From assembly GCF_019649055.1 (NCBI RefSeq), contig NW_026570240.1, positions 1,302,001-1,366,000 on the forward strand: a DNA stretch of 64,000 nt, written 5' to 3'. A program made the position numbers and the translations under genes. The stretch comes from Paramacrobiotus metropolitanus (taxonomy: Eukaryota; Tardigrada; Eutardigrada; Parachela; Macrobiotidae). The notes under the pieces were generated by a model. That model did no database searches, was not told the DNA's origin, and was given only the letters and a program-made list of their open reading frames with translations. Shown here in pieces: positions 54,347 through 64,000 of the stretch (positions are counted from its first letter, which is position 1; each line of letters opens with the position of its first letter).

Positions 54347-55031
54347 TCTAATTTTCTTCACTTTTATAAATTCCTTCGTAGTGTGCATCTTTTTTCCCAA
54401 AACTCTTTGGAATATTCCTTGCATTTGACGATGATTTCAACTTTAAAGCTTTTTGATTCAGGTCTGCCATGTTAGACACTCCTGCTTTTAAGTGGAGTGA
54501 GCGCGTTCAACACAATGAAACGATCAATACACGTGTAAATCTGACCTGGATTTTATTGTGTTAGCTCGTTGAGGAAATGGAACCCGAAAGCGATCATGTC
54601 TTTAAGGGTACCTAGCCGAGCAGAATCGATTTTCGGTTGTTTGTGATCTGAATCGAAAGTTCGAGTCCAGTTCGGGCAGGTACGAAAGGGGGTTTAGCTG
54701 ATCAATACGCCGATGGTCCAACAGACCGGCGAGAATCCGGCGCCAACAATACGCTGTCTAAAGTGCTACTGCCAATTTGAGCGCGCAGGTTGCTGTTTAG
54801 CGGGAAACTAGACCAGCCGTAAAGTGTTTTCCTTTGTAGCATTCGTAATCGCTGGTAGAGGTTAAAATGTTTTGATACACGCGGGGGATGTTATGCTGCT
54901 GAGAATGACCAGTATTTAAAGCACAGATGTTTCTCAAAACATGTCAAAAATCGTGAGTATGTGATTCTGTCAGCTTGCAGGCAAATTTACACTGAAATCC
55001 GTTTACGATTAACTCACGATAAACCGTCAGG
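54347..55031 (+). other. Spacer between DPP3 and beta-tubulin
   Basis: No gene seen. It should hold the DPP3 3' UTR and the beta-tubulin promoter and 5' UTR. The bases just before the beta-tubulin ATG (CCGTCAG) could be a splice acceptor of a 5' UTR intron. Confidence 0.5.
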
Positions 55032-57553
<2,522 letters not shown>

Positions 57554-57666
57554 ATTCGCCTGACCCTCTGCACCGTTTTACATCCACAGTTCTGTAGGGT
57601 TTTGTCGTTGATGTCCACATTTTATTTCCTTGTGTGATTGGCCGCTGTCATAATTTATTTCGTGCA

Positions 57667-57672
57667 AATAAA
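57667..57672 (+). promoter_or_regulatory. Poly(A) signal AATAAA of beta-tubulin
   Basis: AATAAA lies about 115 bases after the beta-tubulin stop codon and is followed by T-rich sequence. Confidence 0.65.
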
Positions 57673-58201
57673 ATTTTTCCTTTTGTGAGTGAAACGAAAG
57701 CTGTGTTGACTGTGGCGGAGTGACCGTATCGTATTCTTCTGTCCTTATGGTTAGCTACTCACTTTGTACTTTATAGTATTTCGTATACGCTGTTCTACTG
57801 TGGGCCGGGGCCCGGTGGCAGTGGTGTTACAACATTTATCATATTTCTTGCCTGTTTTAAATTCTTAATTAAAATTATTAAAACGTTAATAAAACGTTAA
57901 AACGTTAACTAATAATTATTACTAAAACACTCTGCGAAACACCGAAAGTACGAGTACTTACTGATGATTACCCCAAAGGAGTTCGACTCGACTCAGAGTG
58001 AGTGCGATTTCTCGCACGTATGTCCAACGACTTGCGTCGGACTGCGTAGAAAATCGAATAAAACCTTCTGAAAGTCTGATGTTGTCAAAAACTGGTTTAT
58101 TTGCCTGCTGCCTGTTTTGGGATTGTGCATGCTTACCTGTCTTTTCTAAGCTCCATATTTGTAGTACCTAATTATTCAGATTTACCGTGCTAAACATTGC
58201 A
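57673..58201 (+). other. Spacer between beta-tubulin and transaldolase
   Basis: No gene seen. It probably contains the transaldolase promoter and 5' UTR. Confidence 0.5.
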
Positions 58202-60341
58202 ATGGCTGCCAACGGGACTCAGAATGGAGGTAGGCCAAGACGAACTAATTATTCACATGCTAGCAGCTTGCTCTTAATGAGCATGGCAGTCAGTTTGGTA
58301 CTTGTGAAAATACGCATCTAAAAAGATGCTGATTGCCGCTTCTGCTTCCTCAAGGTCATGCTTTCTGTTTACGAAGGACTTACATTAGCTTTGTTCTGCC
58401 CTGAGTACTCCAGTTCGTATTGCTTACGTTCTCGAAAAATACTCGAGACAACCACAGGTATAAAGACGCACGAAATACTGAAACAGCTATCATAACCCGA
58501 ACAGCTGATCGGGAAGCACAGTTGTTACGGAAAGGCAGGTTTGCACTTGTTCACTTACGTATCGTTTTTTAGGGGATGGAAAAGGATCCAGTCTGGAACA
58601 GCTGGCCAAAATGACCACGGTGGTCTGTGACAGCGGCGATTTCGGCAGTAAGCGTCAATTATTATTGATTGAGAAACTATGCTTATTGCGGTGGAACGTG
58701 ATACAGCACTTTTATGACGACTATCACGGAGCTGATCGTGTTTGCTACGTGTGTAGCATATTGTATTAAAGTTAGAGGATGGATAATTTTTGGCATTTTC
58801 AGCTATGGAGAAATACAAGCCGACGGATGCGACCACGAATCCTTCGCTGATCCTGGCCGCGGCTGGAATGAGCCAGTACAACGCCCTCATCGACAAGGCC
58901 GTCGCTCTGGCCAAAACTAAATCCCAGTAAGCCTTTTGGACTGTGTTTTATTCCAGATGGTGATGAACATGTTCAGCTTCCAGAATTGCATTTAATCAAC
59001 ACTGTCAAACGAAGTTTTTGCTGTTTTGTTGACGAAGCTGATGTGTGGTTAAAATAGGGACGTGGACCAACAAGTGCAAATTGCCTTCGACCAAGTGTTC
59101 ATCCTGTTCGGCTTGGAAATTCTAAAGATTGTCCCCGGTCGTGTTTCCACCGAAGTCGACGCTCGGTGAGTTCGGCTGCTTTTTAGCTGTGATCTTGCAT
59201 TTCAAGTTTAGAATCATTAAATTTGACTGTGAAGAGCACCGCTGAATATGGTATTTATTCTTTAGTTTGTCTTTCGATAAGGACGGTCAGATCGAGAAAG
59301 CTAAACAACTGATTGCTTTGTACAAAGAAGCTGGCATCAGTAGCGACCGAATTCTGATCAAACTGAGCTCCACCTGGGAAGGAATTCAAGCGGCGAAGTG
59401 AGTGCAGGCCTATCGCTCGGTTTTCTTCACACTGTGATGTTTTGGTTAGATAGTGTAACTTTATTTTCTTTACGATGCAGAATCCTGGAAAAAGAGCACA
59501 ATATCCATTGCAATTTAACCCTTCTCTTTTCGCTGCCCCAGGTAAGTATTGTTATAGACTTTTATCATATTTTCTAATAAGCATACAGTTTATAATACGG
59601 AATGCCGAATGGAGTATGTAGTCGCATAACTACCCGTACTGTAGTACAAGTTTGTTCGACATGTCGTAGGCCGCTGCTTGTGCTGAAGCCGGAGTGACTT
59701 TGGTTTCCCCTTTTGTCGGTCGCATCCTCGATTGGCATGTGAAGAACACTGACAAGAAGTCGTTCCAGCCGTTAGAAGACCCCGGTAAGGGGATTTAATT
59801 ACAAAGATGTTTCTCACCCGTAACATGACTGTTAATGTGTTCGTGTAGGCGTGAAGAGCGTTACCAAGATTTACAGTTACTTCAAGAAGTTTGGTTATAA
59901 GACGGTGGTGATGGGAGCATCATTCCGAAACGTGGGAGAAGTTACAGCCTTGGCCGGGTGTGATTTATTGACAATCAGGTATGCACGTGCAAGTGACACT
60001 ACTATCACAAAAATTTATTACAAAAATTAAACTGGAATTGTTTCAGTCCAAAGCTTTTGGAAGAACTGGCCAATTCTAATGAGAAAATCGAGAAGCATCT
60101 GGATGCGGGAAAAGGTAAAATCGCTTTGGTGGCGCAAAGCTGTTGTTCTCTTTAAAATAATTAATTTAATGCAGCGAAAGATTTGGATTTGGAAAAGATG
60201 GTGTTGGATGAGAAGACTTTCCGCTACTTGTTGAATGAGGACGAAATGGCCACTGACAAACTAGCTGACGGAATCCGCAAATTTGCTGCTGATGCCATCA
60301 AACTGGAAGAGCTTCTGCGTGCCAAGTTGAAGAAGGCTTAA
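58202..60341 (+). CDS. TALDO1: Transaldolase
   Basis: This enzyme of the non-oxidative pentose phosphate pathway moves a dihydroxyacetone unit between sugar phosphates in the cytosol. Ten exons join in frame: 58202-58229, 58573-58647, 58803-58926, 59058-59165, 59266-59397, 59481-59541, 59670-59784, 59849-59978, 60047-60114 and 60175-60341. They encode 335 residues, against 337 in human. Signatures are [29 protein letters not shown] and [18 protein letters not shown]. The Schiff-base lysine region is [16 protein letters not shown]. Further landmarks are [38 protein letters not shown] and [20 protein letters not shown]. The start [10 protein letters not shown] is a short unconserved leader carried on a 28-base first exon. 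The gene looks intact. Confidence 0.97.
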
Positions 60342-60981
60342 AAATTCTCGTTCTGCTTGTGGTTTTAAGGCGATAATGCATATTCTTGGCAGCGCCACCG
60401 GTTCAAGCACTTACACTAAATTCCAGTTTTCTTTCCGGTAGTATGATTTTTTCTTGCAGACAGCAGAGCATACTAGGTATTGTGTTTTCAAAGTTTTGCT
60501 TATTTATTATGTTCTTTAAAAGAGGAATTATTAGATGCTGTAATGGGTCCTTGGGATTGGGCTTTCGGGTTGGCTTGAGGTGATCGTAATACCTAAATTT
60601 ATCGCGAGCGTTGAAGTTGAGGCTAAAATATTTCGATCACAGTTCACAACACCACCACTGCATTAACCCTTGCACTGAGTATTTACAGAGGAAAAGTACA
60701 TACAAAAACGCTTCGTTGTACATAAAAACGATATCAAGACTTCGAAAAAAAATTAGCTTGTATACAGAAGATCTGGAAGAATATCAAAAATACATGGATA
60801 CAAGCACGTACGTGACTACGTCCAACATTACAAAGTTGCATCTGCAATGCAGCGTTAATTATTTTAGTCACGGAAGACAACGAAGTTCCTGTCAAAAAAA
60901 CGACGTCCATGGTCCAAAAACAGCATATATTCTTATTATTCAAACTGAAATGCACAGCTGGCAAATGTCGTTGGCTTGATT

Positions 60982-61915
60982 TTACCCAGTAGTCCACTGC
61001 AAAAACAAAACCGAAATCGTAAGTCGTTGACACACAAAACACCGTAAGAATCTTAATCTTTGAATGCTTTAAACCAAATTTAATTTGTCAAACGGAACCG
61101 TTGAAGAAAGAGCAAACATGGGCACTTACAACGGCTTCAACCAACGAAAGCTACTAAAACCGCAAGTCCATACTAAAACCGCAAGTCCAAAACAAAAAAA
61201 AATGGCAAAAAATGTGCACCACTTTTAACTTACCTATGTTTTGACTTAGTATTACGTACACTTCAATTTGGTGAGTGATGAAAAGTAAAAGGGACAAATT
61301 GATAACTGAAACTAGTAAGAACAACCATACTCCAGAGAACTTAAAAAGTTTCAAAAATTCAACTAAATCATGGCCCGTTTTACTGACTTACCCGCAGTCC
61401 ACCTTCAGACGCCTGAGGCGCAACATCGCGCGCTCGCTCCAGTTCGTCTTTTCTCTGCTGCAGCCTTTTTACTCGTTCAGGATCGTGGACGCCACGCGAT
61501 TCCGTTTCCTTTTGCCTTTTTTCTGCCGCTTCCGCTTGCAGCCGACGTTTAGTTTCCTGTGTTTCAGAAAACAAAAGTGGGCAAAAAATATGCAAGCAAA
61601 AATATGAAAACGCAATAGAAAAATGCTAACGTGTATGTACCTATTTAAAATATTGTAAAGCTTAAAGGTATTCGCATTCTGCGAATTTCTAGAATAGCCT
61701 GAATAGGTATGTACTTATTCAGAGATCAGCACTATCCTTTTTCAGCAACAACTCACTAATTTTCTGGTTGTACCAAAGCCTCAAGCGTGCACTTTTAATG
61801 TATTACTTACAGGGTCGGGTTCGTTCACTGGCTGCCGGGTCTGGAATCGAGAATGGTTATTAGAAGATCCTAAATCACCAGAAGGATCTTCGCAACATGA
61901 TGTGCAAATTCCCAT
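60982..61915 (-). CDS. SVIP: Small VCP/p97-interacting protein (SVIP)
   Basis: SVIP binds the N-domain of the AAA ATPase p97/VCP and inhibits ER-associated degradation; it also acts at lysosomal membranes. Three exons join in frame, all phase 0: 61915-61811, 61556-61392 and a final 15-base exon 60996-60982 (four codons plus TAA). They give 94 residues. The N-terminus MGICTSCC carries Gly2 for myristoylation and Cys residues for palmitoylation, so the protein should sit on membranes. The VCP-interacting motif is RRLQAEAAEKRQKETESRG. A charged helix follows (DPERVKRLQQRKDELERA), and the end EGGLRWTTG matches the human EGGLRWTVS. That match justifies the tiny last exon. The 35-residue first exon is longer and more polar than in vertebrates. 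Confidence 0.92.
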
Positions 61916-63493
61916 CCTCAGTCTCAATCAACTTCTATCACGCCACTGGAAGGACTGGATAGCTAACCGATCATGCGGTGAGTATGGACGATTAATCTTT
62001 AAAGTACTTATTCAACAAGTCTTTTGAAATGTCTATCGAATCACATAACAATTATTTGGAAATAACTATTAATTTGCAAACAATAACTTTACAAATAATT
62101 ATAAAGAATCAAAGATAACTATCACCAGTCCAGCTGGATAGATGAAGTCAGGCGAGCGACAGCGCCAGGCGGACGCTTATGCGCTGTACTCTAACCTACG
62201 CGTCTGTGCCCATATTGATATGTGCAAACAGAAGCGAGTCATCATCTGCTAAACCTGAGCAACTGAATACGTAAACGATTAATAAAAATAAAAAATATTT
62301 GAAGTTGGTTTGATAGCTTCGATGATAATGTTGTTTTGTTCAATAAAAATATTGATCGTTCAGGCAAGAATACCCACCAAGGAAATTCCATAAACAGAAG
62401 CTTCTATCGAATACTTGAAACACAATTGCACAACACAATTGCACAAATATGAAAACCGTATTAGTTATAATTTATATTTTATAACTTATAAAACTGAATT
62501 CCCAACAAAATTAATTAAGCAAAATTAAGCGGAAAAGGTTGAGAACAAACTGCAGTTGCTTTGAAAGATCGGGAAAAATCGTACAAAACGATGTCAAGTG
62601 ACATTGTCAACTGTCAAATTCTGACTTTCTAATTTTGGGGTTGGAATTTTTATTACCGTTTCTCCACATTAATTTCATCTACCTGTTCACCAGTTCTACA
62701 TCAAGGTGAACCATCATTCTTTTGGCCGGCGCAAAATCATCAAACCTTGACTAACCAGTAGTCATAAGAAATTCTATTCACAATGATCAGCTAAAAAGAG
62801 AGCACAAACGGAAAGATATAGCCAATTTCTAACACATTCAGTATCCACAAAATAAAGAAATGCTCAGAAGGAAAGAGAACTTTTTGCATCATTTTATAAC
62901 AGGAAAAAAAATACTCGCTACAACCATCAATAAAAACCAACCGACTAATTTACCGACTGAAAAGCACACTCTCCATCTTCCATCTCCAAAACCTCTTTCC
63001 AAAGTGTGTCCCATTATCAAAGTGAACATTTTTCTATCGCTTTTCAAAAGTAACATAATAAAGGCGAGGATTCATGAAACGAGTAAGTAACTAATAAACC
63101 AAAAGGAATCTTACAATAATACAATTTTTTTAATCAGCTGGGGGAGACAAAAAAGAATGAATATAAAGAAACCAAGGGATTTTCCAGTTTCACTGGCGTC
63201 GCCAGATGACTTTCTTGTCCTTCCACCATCCGCCTCACCAACCATCCCCGGACAAAAAGGCAAAAAAACAAATTCAAAAGGAAGAAACAAAGGTACTGGG
63301 ATATGTACATTTGATTTTGGTGCGTTTTCTGCTGTCGTTTGCAACAAACCACAAAGCCAAGTATCCGGACGCGCATATCAGTTGAGCCAAACACAAGTAT
63401 AAATCGTTGCCAGGTTGATTTTTTTGGTTTTTGTTCCTGAGTATGCCAGTTCATACCATTGCCCATTCTTCCGCGACAATTCGACAACAGTAA
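61916..63493. other. AT-rich spacer, SVIP promoter side and 3' UTR of the right-edge gene
   Basis: No recognisable gene. The open frames at about 63130-63490 on both strands overlap each other and sit directly 3' of the minus-strand right-edge gene, so they are most likely its 3' UTR. A minus-strand AATAAA can be read near 62646. Confidence 0.5.
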
Positions 63494-64000
63494 TTAGGAG
63501 CTTCCACCCGAATACCGCATGGGCCCGGTCGCTCGATGATGGCGATCGTGGCGCACGTGGGCTTTATGGTGCTTGGTCACTTCCGTAAATCCCTCCGTAT
63601 CATTGCTCTCCTGGCCCTCTTCCTTCCCCATTTCCCCTTCAACTCCCCCGTTGATGTGACTGCTATCCAGCAGATACTGGCTGTCATGAATGCCGTTGAC
63701 GGTCCCTTCATTTCGCTCGAAAAATGTAGCCCCATGCGCCACACCCTTCGGTCCGCCACCCCCAACCTCCACATGATTCCACTCCTGTTTCACCGAACGA
63801 CGATCCTCCTGACTATGTCCACTACTGTCCAACGATGACTGCTTAGTCAACGGTGGGCCGCGATTACTAGCAGCGGAAGAACTAGACACGGAGGCTGATG
63901 CCGGAGGCAACAATTTATCACGGTTCATCTGAGCAACACGAGCGTAGCTGACGGTACCACTTTTCCCATTTTCAGCTAGCGAGACGCCTTTCACTCCTTC
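63494..64000 (-). CDS. C-terminal part of a Ser/Gly/His-rich protein, cut by the right edge
   Basis: The frame is open from the right edge to a TAA at 63494-63496, 168 codons including the stop. It is low-complexity and probably disordered. Features are SVSYARVAQ-like SYARVAQMNRDK, a Ser run (ASASVSSSSAASN), a polyglycine patch, and a Glu/Gly-rich stretch before EGFTEVTKHHKAHVRHDRHH. The last part is basic and His-rich and ends MRYSGGSS. GC content and codon use are richer than in the flanking DNA, which supports coding. SYAxV and GFTEV motifs recall C-termini of RNA-binding proteins such as La-related proteins, but I cannot name the family. The upstream exons lie outside the window. Confidence 0.7.
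   Translation of the reverse strand, partial: EGVKGVSLAENGKSGTVSYARVAQMNRDKLLPPASASVSSSSAASNRGPPLTKQSSLDSSGHSQEDRRSVKQEWNHVEVGGGGPKGVAHGATFFERNEGTVNGIHDSQYLLDSSHINGGVEGEMGKEEGQESNDTEGFTEVTKHHKAHVRHDRHHRATGPMRYSGGSS

Noticed and set aside
63157-63402. Plus-strand 81-codon frame near the right edge.
   Set aside because: It overlaps open minus-strand frames in the probable 3' UTR of the right-edge gene and shows no motif.

Overview
This window is nuclear DNA from an invertebrate animal. Genes are split by short GT-AG introns (about 55 bp upward). The set includes animal-type genes such as SVIP, a prothymosin-like acidic protein, a Tubby/TULP protein and a UFM1 protease, together with core eukaryotic genes (beta-tubulin, eL42, SmE, transaldolase, DPP3). 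No bacterial, viral, organellar or transposase gene is recognisable. A small ecdysozoan such as an arthropod or tardigrade would fit the compact genes and the metazoan WSD-type acyltransferase. The sequence alone does not settle the phylum.

Layout from left to right: an AT-rich stretch with a cluster of small palindromes (1-2.7 kb); a UFM1-specific protease on the minus strand (2.7-3.7 kb); tRNA-Cys (minus, 4.3 kb); a divergent CDK-like kinase (plus, 4.7-7.6 kb); a gene-poor stretch (7.6-14.5 kb); a frameshifted WSD-type O-acyltransferase (plus, 14.5-16.7 kb); a coiled-coil protein of unknown identity (plus, 16.9-18.2 kb); GDP-L-fucose synthase (minus, nine exons, 18.5-21.2 kb); a second gene-poor stretch (21.2-28.7 kb); Tubby/TULP (plus, twelve exons, 28.7-36.8 kb); two tandem intronless SFT2 genes (minus, 37.4 and 39.2 kb); TRAP-delta/SSR4 (plus, 41.5 kb); a prothymosin-alpha-like gene (minus, 43.5-45.5 kb); ribosomal protein eL42 (plus, 46.5-47.7 kb); a 147-bp foldback element (48.5 kb); SNRPE (minus, 49.0 kb); DPP3 (plus, eleven exons, 51.0-54.3 kb); beta-tubulin (plus, five exons, one GC-AG intron, 55.0-57.6 kb); transaldolase (plus, ten exons, 58.2-60.3 kb); SVIP (minus, three exons, 61.0-61.9 kb); and the 3' end of a Ser/Gly-rich protein (minus, running off the right edge).

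The genes are mostly unrelated housekeeping functions and do not form a pathway or operon-like system. Several share a loose secretory or ER theme (UFM1 protease, SSR4, SFT2 pair, SVIP, GDP-fucose synthesis), which I take as coincidence. I rebuilt the exon structures by eye from splice sites, reading frame and family conservation. The reconstructed lengths of GFUS (322 aa), DPP3 (743 aa), beta-tubulin (448 aa), transaldolase (335 aa), eL42 (106 aa) and TULP (502 aa) match or are plausible for their families, which supports the models.

I found no clear new multi-gene system. The points most worth a second look are the double-frameshifted WSD gene with a substituted catalytic histidine, the 147-bp foldback element, the cluster of four TGACC-N3-GGTCA palindromes, the beta-tubulin that starts MVREI rather than MREI, and an apparent excess of TACTGTA/TACAGTA words in non-coding DNA.
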